64,000 nt of DNA from JAYSFC01 sp041913505. GTDB taxonomy: Bacteria; Pseudomonadota; Gammaproteobacteria; Burkholderiales; Burkholderiaceae_C. Position 1 is the stretch's first letter; each line of letters starts with the position of its first letter. The stretch lies in the NCBI GenBank assembly GCA_041913505.1, contig JAYSFC010000003.1:1-64000 (forward strand). Reading direction: 5' to 3'. Made by a program: the position numbers and the translations under genes. Shown in pieces: positions 34,689-43,712 of this stretch. Below the pieces are notes generated by a model that made no database searches, was not told the origin of the DNA, and saw only the letters and a program-made list of their open reading frames with translations.

Positions 34689-35684
34689 TCAATGCCCAGC
34701 GGGGCCTGTCTCGGGCAGGCGATCGGCAATCTCCAGGCCCGTGGCCGCATCGATCTTGAGACCCTTGGGCAGCGGGAATTTCACCGTCTCGGCAATACCG
34801 TCCATGGTGCGCACGGACACGGCACCCAGAGCCTTGATGCGCTCTATGACCTGGCGCACGAGAACCTCGGGCGCCGAGGCGCCCGCCGTGAGGCCCACGC
34901 GCCCAATGCCCTCGAACCACTCGGGCCGCAGTTCGGCGGCCGAATCCACCATGTAGGCGGGCACACCCAGGCGCGCGGCCAGCTCGCGCAGGCGGTTGCT
35001 GTTGGAACTGGTGGGGCTGCCCACCACGATCACCAGGTCGACCTGCGGGCTGAGGAGCTTGACCGCATCCTGCCGGTTCTGCGTGGCGTAGCAGATGTCC
35101 TGCTGCTTGGGCTCGCGCACACCTGGAAAGCGCGCACGCACGGCGGCCGTGATCTCGGCCGCGTCGTCCACGCTGAGCGTGGTCTGCGTGACCACCGCGA
35201 GCTTCTCGGTCTGCGCGGGCTGCACGCGGGCCACGTCCTCCACGTCCTCCACGAGGTGGATGCCGTGGTCGAGCTGGCCCATGGTGCCCTCGACCTCGGG
35301 ATGGCCCTTGTGGCCGATCATGATGAACTCGTAGCCCTCCTTGGCCAGCTTGGCCACCTCGACGTGCACCTTGGTCACCAGGGGGCAGGTGGCGTCGAAG
35401 ATGGAAAAGCCGCGCGCCTCGGCCTCGCGCTGTACGGCGCGGCTCACGCCGTGCGCACTGAAGACCAGCGTGGCACCCGGTGGCACGTCGGACAGTTCCT
35501 CGATGAAGATCGCGCCCTTGGCCTTGAGGTCGTTGACCACGTAGGTGTTGTGCACGATTTCGTGGCGCACGTAGATCGGCGCGCCGAACTTGGTCAGCGC
35601 GCGCTCGACGATTTCGATCGCGCGATCCACGCCCGCGCAGAAGCCACGCGGCTCGGCCAGCAGAATTTCCTGCGGTTTGTTCAT
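34689..35684 (-). CDS. ispH: 4-hydroxy-3-methylbut-2-enyl diphosphate reductase
   Basis: The 331-residue enzyme performs the last step of the MEP isoprenoid pathway, giving IPP and DMAPP. The three cysteines of the 4Fe-4S cluster are visible: Cys16 in EPRGFCAGVDRAI, one in FDATCPLVTKVH near residue 100, and one in QQDICYATQNRQ near 200. HE...HN and SPTSSNSNRL of the substrate site are also present. It is preceded by fkpB, the same order as in E. coli. The length is slightly above average with a normal C-terminus. Confidence 0.97.
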   Translation of the reverse strand: MNKPQEILLAEPRGFCAGVDRAIEIVERALTKFGAPIYVRHEIVHNTYVVNDLKAKGAIFIEELSDVPPGATLVFSAHGVSRAVQREAEARGFSIFDATCPLVTKVHVEVAKLAKEGYEFIMIGHKGHPEVEGTMGQLDHGIHLVEDVEDVARVQPAQTEKLAVVTQTTLSVDDAAEITAAVRARFPGVREPKQQDICYATQNRQDAVKLLSPQVDLVIVVGSPTSSNSNRLRELAARLGVPAYMVDSAAELRPEWFEGIGRVGLTAGASAPEVLVRQVIERIKALGAVSVRTMDGIAETVKFPLPKGLKIDAATGLEIADRLPETGPAGH

Positions 35685-35720
35685 GTCAGTGGTCCATGGC
35701 GCAGCGCCTCGGAGGGGGCC

Positions 35721-36194
35721 TCACAGCACCCCGATGAGCTGCACCTCGAAGGTGACCGGCTGCCCCGCGAGCGGGTGGTTGAAGTCGAACAGCACGGCGC
35801 CGTCCTCGCGCACCTGCATCACGGCGCCTGCGTAGCTGCCCAGCCCGTCGGGCGTGGGGAACTGCACCACATCGCCGACGTGGTACTGCTCGTCGGGGTC
35901 GCCCAGATCGGTGAGCAGCTTGCGCGCCACCCATTGCTGCATGTCGGGATTGCGCTCGCCGAAGGCCTCGCCTGCGGGCAGATCGAACGTGGCGCGCGTG
36001 CCCTCGGCCAGGCCAATCAGGCGCTGCTCCATGGCGGGCGAGAGCTCGCCCGTGCCCAGCGAAAGCGTGGCGGGCTTGTCGTCGAAGGTATTGATCACAT
36101 CCCCCGCCGGGCCAGCCAGGCGGTAGTGCAGGGTCAGGAACGAGCCGGGCTGCACAGTGGCGGCGCCGGACGGAGTGGGGGCGGAAGTGGTCAT
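35721..36194 (-). CDS. fkpB: FKBP-type peptidyl-prolyl isomerase, SlpA/FkpB type
   Basis: The 157-residue protein has an N-terminal Ala/Pro tail. The FKBP domain follows with LHYRLAGPAGDVINTFDDKPATLSLG, and an inserted flap EAFGERNPDMQQWVAR is typical of SlyD/SlpA proteins. DFNHPLAGQPVTFEVQLI closes it. It catalyses proline isomerisation and may act as a chaperone in the cytosol. Position next to ispH (36 bases) matches the enterobacterial fkpB-ispH pair. The start at 36194 is the first ATG in frame giving the typical N-terminus. Confidence 0.92.
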   Translation of the reverse strand: MTTSAPTPSGAATVQPGSFLTLHYRLAGPAGDVINTFDDKPATLSLGTGELSPAMEQRLIGLAEGTRATFDLPAGEAFGERNPDMQQWVARKLLTDLGDPDEQYHVGDVVQFPTPDGLGSYAGAVMQVREDGAVLFDFNHPLAGQPVTFEVQLIGVL

Positions 36195-36287
36195 GGAAGT
36201 CCCGATAAACTGCCCTCCATTGTAGAAAACCGGGGATTCCCCCACGGCCCCCAGGCAGGTGGGCCGTGGCGGAGGCCCTTTCCACCC

Positions 36288-37001
36288 ATGGCCCTCAAAG
36301 ACCTGCCCGCAGACGCCCAGCCGCGCGAGAAGCTGCTGGCGCGCGGCCCCGCCGCGCTGTCCGACGCCGAACTGCTCGCCCTGCTGCTGCGCACGGGCAT
36401 GGTGGGCAAGGGCGTGCTGCAGCTCGCCCAGGAACTGCTCGACCCACCCGGAACGGACACCGCCACGGGCCGGCCCGCAGGCGGCTTCGGCGGCATCGCG
36501 GGGCTGCTGCACGCGAGTGGCGAGGATCTGAAGCGCATCAAGGGCCTGGGGCCTGCCAAGCGGGCCGAGCTGCAGGCCGTGCTGGAGCTTGCGCGCCGCG
36601 CGCTGGCCCAGCAGCTGCGCGAGCGCGAGGTCTTCGGGTCGCCCGAGGCCGTCAAGCACTACCTGCAGCTGCACCTGGCCGCCAAGGGCCACGAGGTGTT
36701 CGCCGTGCTGTTCCTCGACAGCGGCAACCGCCTCGTCGCCATGGAGGAGTTGTTCCGGGGCACGCTCACACAGACCAGCGTATACCCGCGCGAGGTGGTG
36801 CTGCGCGCCTTGCACCACCAGGCGGCGGCCGTGGTGCTCGCCCACAACCACCCCAGCGGCAGTGTGCGGCCGAGCCGCGCCGACGAGGCGCTCACGCAGA
36901 CGCTCAAGACCACGCTGGCCCTGGTGGACGTGCGCGTGCTCGACCACGTCATCGTGGCGCCGGGCGCCGCGCTCTCGATGGCCGAGGAAGGGTTGCTGTG
37001 A
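36288..37001 (+). CDS. radC: RadC/YeeS-type JAB-domain protein
   Basis: The 237-residue protein has an N-terminal UPF0758 helix-hairpin region (PREKLLARGPAALSDAELLALLLRTG, then KRIKGLGPAKRAELQAVLEL). The C-terminal JAB/MPN domain carries the metal motif HNHPSGSVRPSRAD near residue 190. RadC was named from a radiation phenotype later assigned to recG, and its real function is unsettled. It diverges from fkpB. Its stop codon overlaps the GTG start of the next gene (GTGA), suggesting coupling. Confidence 0.93.
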   Translation: MALKDLPADAQPREKLLARGPAALSDAELLALLLRTGMVGKGVLQLAQELLDPPGTDTATGRPAGGFGGIAGLLHASGEDLKRIKGLGPAKRAELQAVLELARRALAQQLREREVFGSPEAVKHYLQLHLAAKGHEVFAVLFLDSGNRLVAMEELFRGTLTQTSVYPREVVLRALHHQAAAVVLAHNHPSGSVRPSRADEALTQTLKTTLALVDVRVLDHVIVAPGAALSMAEEGLL

Positions 37002-38176
37002 CCCGTGGCGCGGCATGCATCGCAGGAGGCGCCCTGGCCTTGCTACTGGTCGCCTGCGCGCCGCTGCCCCCTGCGGCACCCGCCGCACCGCAGGATGCGC
37101 ACCGGCTGTGCCTCATCGGCACGGCCGCCCTGCCCTCGGGCACCGAATTTCTGGGCACCACGGTGGGCGGCCTCTCGGGCATCGACTACGACAGCGTGCA
37201 CGACCGCTACCTGCTCATCAGCGACGACCGCTCCGAGCACCAGAGCGCGCGGGCCTACACCGCACGCCTGCGCTACACGGCCGATGCGCTGGCCGCCCCC
37301 GAACTCACGGGCGTCATCACACTGCGCCACGCAAGCGGCGAGCCCTTCGCCCCGGCGCGCCGGCCCCGCCCCGGCATGGACGTGCCCGACGCCGAGGCCG
37401 TGCGCTGGCGGCCCGGCGGTACGACCTTCCTATGGACCAGCGAGGGCGACTTCGCCCGCGGTTTCGGGCCGCAGCTGCGCGAAAGCCACGCCGACGGGGC
37501 GCCCGTGCGCGACATCCCGCTGCCAGCCAGTTTCCAGCCCGCCGCGGACCACGGCCCGCGCGGCAATGCCACGCTCGAAGGCCTGGCCCTGGCGCCCGGC
37601 GGCCGCACGGCCTGGCTCGCCATGGAAGCCGCATGGAAACAGGACGGCCCGCCGCCCACGCCCGCCACGGCAGGCGCCCCCGTGCGCTTCACGGCCATCG
37701 ATGTGGCCAGCGGCCAGCCGCTGCGCCAGATCGCCTATGTGCCCGATGCCGTGCCCCGCCCGCGCCGCCTGCCCTGGGGCCCGCAGGTCAACGGCGTGAG
37801 CGAGGTGCTGGCCGACGGGCCGCACCACCTGCTCGTGCTGGAGCGCGCCTACAGCGCGGGCGCGGGCTTTTCGGCCCGGCTGTACCGCGTCGACACGCGC
37901 GAGGGCGGCGACACGCTCGCGCTCGACCGGCTCGTGCGCGGCAACCACACGCCTGTGCCCAAAGCGCTCGTGGCGGATTTCGAGGCCCTGGGCGTGACCC
38001 CGCTCGACAACCTCGAGGGCATGGCCTGGGGCGCCCCACTGCCCGGCTCCAGCGGCAATACGCGCGTGCTGGTCTTTGTAAGCGACGACAATTTCAACCC
38101 CGCGCAGGCTACGCAGTTCATTGCCGCCGCGTACCTGGAACCCGGCGCCGCGCGGCCACCGCGCTGCGCGCGCTAG
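36998..38176 (+). CDS. Esterase-like phytase-family lipoprotein
   Basis: The 392-residue protein starts at GTG overlapping the radC stop. The N-terminus MTRGAACIAGGALALLLVAC has a lipobox with Cys20. The mature part fits the esterase-like activity of phytase family: GGLSGIDYDSVHDRYLLISDD near residue 60, MDVPDAEAVRW near 125, NATLEGLALAPGG near 190, and DFEALGVTPLDNLEGMAWG near 330. This beta-propeller-like family includes alkaline phosphatase- and phytase-like proteins with few tested members. Its location is probably the outer membrane, facing the periplasm. Substrate unknown. Confidence 0.85.
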   Translation: MTRGAACIAGGALALLLVACAPLPPAAPAAPQDAHRLCLIGTAALPSGTEFLGTTVGGLSGIDYDSVHDRYLLISDDRSEHQSARAYTARLRYTADALAAPELTGVITLRHASGEPFAPARRPRPGMDVPDAEAVRWRPGGTTFLWTSEGDFARGFGPQLRESHADGAPVRDIPLPASFQPAADHGPRGNATLEGLALAPGGRTAWLAMEAAWKQDGPPPTPATAGAPVRFTAIDVASGQPLRQIAYVPDAVPRPRRLPWGPQVNGVSEVLADGPHHLLVLERAYSAGAGFSARLYRVDTREGGDTLALDRLVRGNHTPVPKALVADFEALGVTPLDNLEGMAWGAPLPGSSGNTRVLVFVSDDNFNPAQATQFIAAAYLEPGAARPPRCAR

Positions 38177-38189
38177 CGCCCTGCCCACC

Positions 38190-38840
38190 GTGTTGAAAGC
38201 CCGTTCCCTGCAAGACCTCCAGCCCCTGCGCCGCGCACTGGCCGATGCCGCCGCGCTGCAGGCGCAGCGCGCGCAGCAGCGGCGCGAGGCCGATCGGCGT
38301 GCGCGCGCCGAGCTCACGCTGTTCCGCGACGCCGTGGGCCCGGTCCAGGCTCTCAAGGGCACGGAGCGACGCTGGCATGCCCCCGCGCCGCCCGAGCCGC
38401 TGCCGCTGCAGCGCGAGCGCGACGAGGAGCGCGTGCTGCGCGAATCGATGAGCGACGAGTTCGACGCGAGCACGCTGCTCGACGTGGACGACCAGCTGAG
38501 CTTCCGCCGCCCCGGCATCGGCCTCGATGTGACGCGCCGCCTGCGCGCGGGGCACTGGAGCATCCAGCGCCAGCTCGACCTGCACGGCCTGCGCCGCGAC
38601 GAGGCCCGCGAGGCGCTGGGCGAATTCATCCGCCTGGCGCACCGCACGGGGCTGCGCTGCGTGCGCGTGGTGCACGGCAAGGGCCTGGGCTCGCCGGGCA
38701 AGGAGCCCGTGCTCAAGGGCCGCGTGCAGTCCTGGCTCGTTCAGAAAAAGGAAGTGCTCGCCTTCGTGCAGGCGCGGCCCTCCGACGGGGGCGCGGGCGC
38801 GCTCGTGGTGCTGCTGCAGCCGGGCAAGCGCGCCGCCTGA
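38190..38840 (+). CDS. Smr-domain (MutS2/SmrA-like) protein
   Basis: The 216-residue protein starts at GTG (MLKARSLQDLQPLRRAL). A charged, coiled N-terminal half (about 1-120) leads to a Smr domain with LDLHGLRRDEAREALGEFI and the conserved VRVVHGKGLGSPG loop. Smr domains are endonuclease-like, acting on branched DNA or on RNA at stalled ribosomes. It lies 13 bases after the phytase-like gene. An open frame continues upstream inside that gene, but 38190 fits family length and spacing. A strong terminator on the other strand follows. Confidence 0.88.
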   Translation: MLKARSLQDLQPLRRALADAAALQAQRAQQRREADRRARAELTLFRDAVGPVQALKGTERRWHAPAPPEPLPLQRERDEERVLRESMSDEFDASTLLDVDDQLSFRRPGIGLDVTRRLRAGHWSIQRQLDLHGLRRDEAREALGEFIRLAHRTGLRCVRVVHGKGLGSPGKEPVLKGRVQSWLVQKKEVLAFVQARPSDGGAGALVVLLQPGKRAA

Positions 38841-38845
38841 CGTGC

Positions 38846-38883
38846 AAAAAAAGCCCCCAGCGCCCGCAAGCGGGCGTGGGGGC
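38846..38883 (-). terminator. Terminator for the CpdB-like gene
   Basis: On the minus strand AGCCCCCACGCCCGC pairs with GCGGGCGCTGGGGGCT with one small mismatch, followed by seven T (38852-38846). It also lies five bases after the plus-strand Smr gene and may serve both. Confidence 0.85.
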
Positions 38884-38954
38884 TGTCAACACCGGAGTCC
38901 TTCATTCCGGTGCGCGGCGGGCCCGGGAGCCCGCCGCGCGTCGAACCGTTGCGC

Positions 38955-41009
38955 TTATTTCGACAGGTCCAGCTTGTACTTGGACTTGCCCGTGCCCGAT
39001 CCGTCGTCGGCCGCGAGCAGCGAGACGTTCGCCAGGCCCGCGGCCTGGGCCACGCCCAGCGCGTTGGCACCCGAGCTGAACACCACGTCGCCCGCAGTCT
39101 GCACCTTGGTGAAGCGCCAGCTCTTGGCTGCGCCGTTGGCCGCGCGCGTGATGCTGGCGTTGTTGCGCACATAGCCGATCACCACGTCACGGTTGGCGTC
39201 GGGCGAGGCCCAGATCGTGCCCGAGCCGTCGAGCTTGTCGATGAAGCTCTTGCCGCTCGTGGCGCGGTAGTTGTTCGTGGCGATCACGAACTCCTTGGCC
39301 GGGTCAATGGGCTTGCCCAGGTAGGTCAAGTTCTTGATGCGGCTGCCCACGGCCTGCGTCACGTCGATCTCGTACTGAAGGTCGGCCGTGGTAAACATGT
39401 CGAAGTTGTAGCCCGGGAAGGTGCTGATGAGCTGCTGCTCGCCGGTCTTGGCCGGGTCGATCTGGTTGAAGCGCTTGGCTGCGGCTTCGAGCCAGCCCTT
39501 GATGTCGGCGCCATTCACCTTCACGGCATAGACCGTGTTGGGGTAGAGGTACAGGTCGGCGGCGTTGTAGATCGCCAGCGGCCCCACGGCCACGTCGGTG
39601 TAGTCGCCGGCTCCCTGGAAGCCCGACTTGAACGGTGCGCTCACCGACAGCACGGGCAGATCCTTGTACTGCGGCAGGCTGGCCTGGATGTAGGCGGCCA
39701 CGTAGTCACGCTGGGCCTGGTTCACGATCTGGATAGCGCCGGGGTCACCCACATCGGCGAAGAGCGTGCTCATGCGGAAGTCCGTGGTGCCGATGGGCGT
39801 CTTCACGTACTGGATCGCGGCCTGGTGCTGCGGCTCGATCAGCGGCGCCACGGCGGGATCGGGGTCCACGTAGAGGGCCTTGCCCGCCGCGTCCTTGCCG
39901 GTCTGGATGCTGCGCAGCTCACTCTTGTTCGCCCCCTTGTTAACCACCCAGGCGTTGCCGTCCCATTGCAGCGACAGCCGGATCACGCCCAGCGCCTTGC
40001 CCCAGGAGCTGGCCATGACGGCAGGCACGCCGTTGATGGTGCCGGCCTTGTTGTCCACGCCAGGCTGCGAGAACGCGGGCGTGGCGGCCGTATCGGGAAA
40101 CACGCTGTGCTGGTGGCCCATGACCATGGCGTCGATGCCCGCCACCTTCGAAAGGTACAGGCCCGGGTTCTCCATGGTGGACGTGTAAGCGCTGGCATCC
40201 AGGCCGCCGTGCAGCAGCGCAATCACGATATCGGCACCCTTGGCGCGCAGCTCGGGCACGTACTTGGTGGCAGACTCCACGGCGCCCTCGGTGTAGACCT
40301 TGCCGTCCAGGTAGCGCTTGTCCCAGTTCATGATGCCCGGCGTGGTGAAGCCGATCACGCCCACCTTGATCGGCAGCGTCACGCTCTGGCCGTCCTTGCC
40401 CGTGGCGGTGAGCTTGCGCTCGAGGATGGTGTAGGGCTGCACCAGCGTCTGCTTGGTCTTGGCGCTGTACACGTTGGCCAGCACGGCGGGGTAGCCGGCG
40501 CCCGCGCATTTCTGGCCCGGATCCACGCCGTCCACATTGAGGCCGCCGCCCAGCACCTGGTTCAGGAATGGCAGGCCGTAGTTGAATTCATGGTTGCCCA
40601 GCGTACCCGCGTCGAAGCCAAGTGCGCCCATGGCTTTGTACATGGACAGCTGCTGCGTGCAGGGGATGGTGCTCACCGTGGCTTCGTAGTCAGCCAGCGC
40701 CGTGCCCTGGATGGTGTCGCCGTTGTCCACCAGCAGCGTGTTGGCGAACTCCTTGCGCGCGGCGCGCACCAGCGTGGCCGTGCGCTCGAAGCCGTAGCTT
40801 TTGTCCTCGGCGAGCTTGAAGTAGTCGTAGCTGCGCACGTTGAAGTGCAGGTCGGTCGTGCTGAGCACCGCCAGCGTGGCCGTGGCGCCGGCATTCGAGG
40901 TGCCGCTGTCGCTGCCGCCGCAAGCGGCGAGCAGCGCGGCGCTGGCGACGGTGGCCAGCGCAAGCCGGCGGGACACGAAAAAGTCGAGGCGAGGTGTTCT
41001 GTCGAACAT
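38955..41009 (-). CDS. CpdB-like 2',3'-cyclic phosphodiesterase/3'-nucleotidase lipoprotein
   Basis: The 684-residue protein has a signal peptide with lipobox ALLAAC near residue 30 followed by a Gly/Ser linker. The metallophosphatase domain has STTDLHFNVRSYDYFK, VDNGDTIQG, GNHEFNYGL, ALLHGGLD and VMGHQHSVFP. The 5'-nucleotidase C-terminal domain (about 430-640) has the family's VKVNGADIKGWLEAAAKRFN. NHEFNYG is the CpdB variant of the motif. It probably scavenges cyclic nucleotides or 3'-nucleotides in the periplasm. It is followed by a strong terminator and preceded by the truncated globin gene on the same strand. Confidence 0.9.
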   Translation of the reverse strand: MFDRTPRLDFFVSRRLALATVASAALLAACGGSDSGTSNAGATATLAVLSTTDLHFNVRSYDYFKLAEDKSYGFERTATLVRAARKEFANTLLVDNGDTIQGTALADYEATVSTIPCTQQLSMYKAMGALGFDAGTLGNHEFNYGLPFLNQVLGGGLNVDGVDPGQKCAGAGYPAVLANVYSAKTKQTLVQPYTILERKLTATGKDGQSVTLPIKVGVIGFTTPGIMNWDKRYLDGKVYTEGAVESATKYVPELRAKGADIVIALLHGGLDASAYTSTMENPGLYLSKVAGIDAMVMGHQHSVFPDTAATPAFSQPGVDNKAGTINGVPAVMASSWGKALGVIRLSLQWDGNAWVVNKGANKSELRSIQTGKDAAGKALYVDPDPAVAPLIEPQHQAAIQYVKTPIGTTDFRMSTLFADVGDPGAIQIVNQAQRDYVAAYIQASLPQYKDLPVLSVSAPFKSGFQGAGDYTDVAVGPLAIYNAADLYLYPNTVYAVKVNGADIKGWLEAAAKRFNQIDPAKTGEQQLISTFPGYNFDMFTTADLQYEIDVTQAVGSRIKNLTYLGKPIDPAKEFVIATNNYRATSGKSFIDKLDGSGTIWASPDANRDVVIGYVRNNASITRAANGAAKSWRFTKVQTAGDVVFSSGANALGVAQAAGLANVSLLAADDGSGTGKSKYKLDLSK

Positions 41010-41125
41010 GCGGAGGGCCTGTGGTAATGGAAAGGCCCGAGTGTCCGAATCGACTTTGACAGGGCCGTGACGCCCGCTCGCGGAAGTTCGCCGCAACCCG
41101 TGTGCACACGCGCGCGGCGGGGGCA

Positions 41126-41530
41126 TCACCCCCCGCGGTTGCGCATCCAGTCGGCCGTGCCCATGAAGCTCTCCTTCAGGCGCGTGCGCAGCGCCTCGGG
41201 CACGCCAGTCTCGCCCATGGCCTGGTCCATGCAGGCCACCCATTGGTCGCGCTCCTTGATGCCGATGGAAAACGGCATGTGGCGCATGCGCAGGCGCGGA
41301 TGGCCGAAGCGGCTTTGGTAGTGGTCCGGCCCGCCCAGCCAGCCGCAGAGGAACCAGAACAGCTTCTGCCGCGCGTCGTGCAACGTGCTGCCATGGGTTG
41401 CACGCAACTCCGCGTAGGCGGGCTCCAGGTCCATGAGATCGTAGAACCGCTCGACGAGCGCATGGACCCTGTCCTCGCCCCCGATCCATTCGAAGGGGGT
41501 CTGGGGGGTGGGTGGCGTGTCCTCGGGCAT
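41126..41530 (-). CDS. Group II truncated hemoglobin (TrHbO-like)
   Basis: The 134-residue protein has a 2-on-2 globin pattern. Tyr30 is at B10 (ERFYDLM), the proximal His is His84 in RLRMRHMPFSIG, and Trp97 at G8 (DQWVACMDQAM) is typical of group II. There is a FLCGWLGGPDHY stretch before the proximal His. Such globins bind oxygen, nitric oxide or peroxide and may protect respiration. The ATG at 41530 gives a normal length. It lies 116 bases upstream of the CpdB-like gene and diverges from the kinase-like gene. Confidence 0.92.
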   Translation of the reverse strand: MPEDTPPTPQTPFEWIGGEDRVHALVERFYDLMDLEPAYAELRATHGSTLHDARQKLFWFLCGWLGGPDHYQSRFGHPRLRMRHMPFSIGIKERDQWVACMDQAMGETGVPEALRTRLKESFMGTADWMRNRGG

Positions 41531-41687
41531 GGCGGCGGTCTGTGGGCGAATGAAACCCTGAATTGTCGGGGATGCGGCGCGTGCGCACCGCAGCGTGGAG
41601 CGAAGCACCATGCGCCCCGGGGCATCCCGGCGGCCTTGCGCCGTTCCCACCGGGCCCCGGTTCCGGTACGCTCTGGGACAAACGCCC

Positions 41688-43256
41688 ATGCCCTCTTGCC
41701 CCGATCCCTCCCTGCGCACAGCCCAAGCCCTGCGCCACCAGTTCCTAAGCCAGGGCGAAGGCCCCGTGGAGGTCGTGGAAACCCATATCTCCCGCATCCT
41801 GCTCACGCCCACCGCAGCGTACAAGCTCAAGAAGCCGGTGCGCCTGCCGTTCGCGGACTTCAGTACCGTGGCTGCGCGCAAGTACTTTTGCGAAGAGGAA
41901 TTGCGCCTGAACCGACGCCTGGCACCCTCGATCTACCTCGGCGTTCTGCCCGTGCGCGGCAGCCCGGACGCGCCACGGCTGGGCACCGGGCACACGGCAG
42001 GCGAGGGAGACGACGCCATCGACTGGGTGCTGCACATGCGGCGCTTTCCCACGGGCAGCGAATTCGACGCGCTCGCGCGGCGCGGCGCCCTCGAACGGTC
42101 CGACATGGACCGCATCGCCCTGCGGCTCGCACGCTTTCATGCCAGCGCTCCCACCGCCCCTCCCGGCCAGGCCTGGGGCATGCCGCAGCAGGTGGCACAG
42201 ACCATCACCGATGTGTTCGAAACGCTCGCCCCCCTGCTCGACCCCGCCCGCAGCGCGCGGCTGCAGCGGTTGCGCGCCAGCTTTGATGCGCTGCGGCCCA
42301 CACTGGCGCCAAGTTGGGCCGAGCGCCGCGCCAGCGGCCACGTGCGCGAAGGGCATGGCGACCTGCACCTGGCCAACATCGTGCGGCTGGGCGACGACGT
42401 GACGGCGTTCGACTGCATCGAGTTCAGCCCCGCGCTGCGATGGATTGACGTGATGGCCGACATCGCCTTCCTCACCATGGACCTGCACGCGCACGGCCTC
42501 GGCGATCTGGCCTGGCGCTTTCTCGATACCTACCTTGCCGAAACCGGCGACTACGCAGGCCTGGCCGTGCTGCGCCCTTACGAGGCCTACCGAGCCCTCG
42601 TGCGTGCAATGGCCCAAGGGCTGCGCGACCAGCAGGGCGCCGCGCCGGTGGGCGCCGCGGCACGCCCCGACTATCTGGCCTGTGCCGAAGCCCTTGCTAC
42701 ACCCCGGCAACCGCGCCTGCTCATCACCTACGGCCTGTCCGGTTCGGGCAAGTCCACCGTGGCCGCCGCGCTGCTCGAGGTCGCGGGTGCGGTGCGCCTG
42801 CGCTCGGATGTCGAGCGCAAACGGCTCTTTGGCCTGCACGCCCTGGCCGACTCGAATGCGCGCGGCCTGGACATCTACACGCCCGATGCCTCGCAGCGTA
42901 CGTTCGCCCGCCTGCGCGCGCTGGCGGGCGCTGTGATCGATGCAGGCTACCCGGTGATCGTGGACGCCGCCTTTCTACGCCAGGCAGAACGCGACGCCTT
43001 CCACGCACTCGCCCAGGAGCGCGGGGTGCCCTTTGCCATCCTGCACTGCCATGCAGCCGCAGAGCAGTTGCGCAAGCGCGTGGCGCAGCGCCTTGCTGCG
43101 GGAGGCGATCCGTCTGAGGCCGATTTGGGCGTGCTGGCCCACCAGCACGAAGTTGCCGAGCCGCTGGCGCCGCGCGAGCAGACCCAGGCCCTGAACCTGC
43201 CCACCGATAGGCCCTGGAACGCACAGACACTGTACGAGCGCTGGATGGCAAATTGA
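41688..43256 (+). CDS. Fused aminoglycoside phosphotransferase-like / P-loop kinase-like protein
   Basis: The 522-residue protein has two parts. Residues about 10-330 form an APH-like kinase domain with VREGHGDLHLANIV (catalytic Asp) and FDCIEFSPALRWIDVMADIAF (metal-binding Asp). Residues about 345-515 form a P-loop domain with YGLSGSGKST, RSDVERKRLFG and VIVDAAFL, similar to zeta-toxin or shikimate kinase-like AAA proteins. The fusion is widespread in proteobacteria but uncharacterised. It is unlikely to be a clinical-type aminoglycoside resistance enzyme. The start at 41688 is the ATG giving MPSCPDPSLRTAQALRHQF. Confidence 0.85.
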   Translation: MPSCPDPSLRTAQALRHQFLSQGEGPVEVVETHISRILLTPTAAYKLKKPVRLPFADFSTVAARKYFCEEELRLNRRLAPSIYLGVLPVRGSPDAPRLGTGHTAGEGDDAIDWVLHMRRFPTGSEFDALARRGALERSDMDRIALRLARFHASAPTAPPGQAWGMPQQVAQTITDVFETLAPLLDPARSARLQRLRASFDALRPTLAPSWAERRASGHVREGHGDLHLANIVRLGDDVTAFDCIEFSPALRWIDVMADIAFLTMDLHAHGLGDLAWRFLDTYLAETGDYAGLAVLRPYEAYRALVRAMAQGLRDQQGAAPVGAAARPDYLACAEALATPRQPRLLITYGLSGSGKSTVAAALLEVAGAVRLRSDVERKRLFGLHALADSNARGLDIYTPDASQRTFARLRALAGAVIDAGYPVIVDAAFLRQAERDAFHALAQERGVPFAILHCHAAAEQLRKRVAQRLAAGGDPSEADLGVLAHQHEVAEPLAPREQTQALNLPTDRPWNAQTLYERWMAN

Positions 43257-43300
43257 TGCACATCAATGCCATGCGGGGCCCGCGTGGCATGCTGGTGGGC

Positions 43301-43681
43301 ATGAGCACACCACTGACCGATTCCCAGCGCCTGCAATTGCAGGATCTTCTTGAGCGCCGCAAGGCCGCGTTGCTGGCCGAGCTTGGCGCCGTACAGCGCG
43401 ACACCCTCGCCGTCCTGGGGGAGCGCGAAGGCCAGGAGCCCTCGGACGATCGCAAGGACCAGGCCGACCGCCAGGCGCAAGACACGGTGCGCGATGCCGA
43501 GGCCACACGCGACCACGATGAGCTCGTGGCGGTGCGAGCGGCCCTTGCCCGCATGGCGGACGGCAGCTATGGCGAGTGCACCGCCTGCGGCCAGGATATC
43601 GGTGCCGAGCGGCTGTTCGCCCAGCCCGCCGCCGCGCGCTGCATCGCCTGCCAGTCGCAGACCGAAGCGCGCGCGCACTGA
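43301..43681 (+). CDS. TraR/DksA-type zinc-finger protein
   Basis: The 126-residue protein has an N-terminal helical hairpin (about 5-85) rich in acidic and basic residues. A C-terminal four-cysteine finger follows: Cys93 and Cys96 in ECTACG, Cys114 and Cys117 in CIAC. It resembles short DksA-like proteins that bind the RNA polymerase secondary channel. The coiled-coil tip has DDRKDQADRQ in place of the DPADRAS-like tip of DksA. Function as a ppGpp cofactor is uncertain. An upstream ATG at 43253-43258 would extend it by 15 or so residues. MSTPLTDSQR fits better. Confidence 0.88.
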   Translation: MSTPLTDSQRLQLQDLLERRKAALLAELGAVQRDTLAVLGEREGQEPSDDRKDQADRQAQDTVRDAEATRDHDELVAVRAALARMADGSYGECTACGQDIGAERLFAQPAAARCIACQSQTEARAH

Positions 43682-43712
43682 ATGGCGCGATGAGCGGCCC
43701 GGAACGGGCCCG

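Noticed and set aside
41688..43256. Aminoglycoside resistance gene
   Set aside because: The APH-like fold is shared by many small-molecule kinases. The fusion with a P-loop domain and chromosomal housekeeping context do not support a resistance role.
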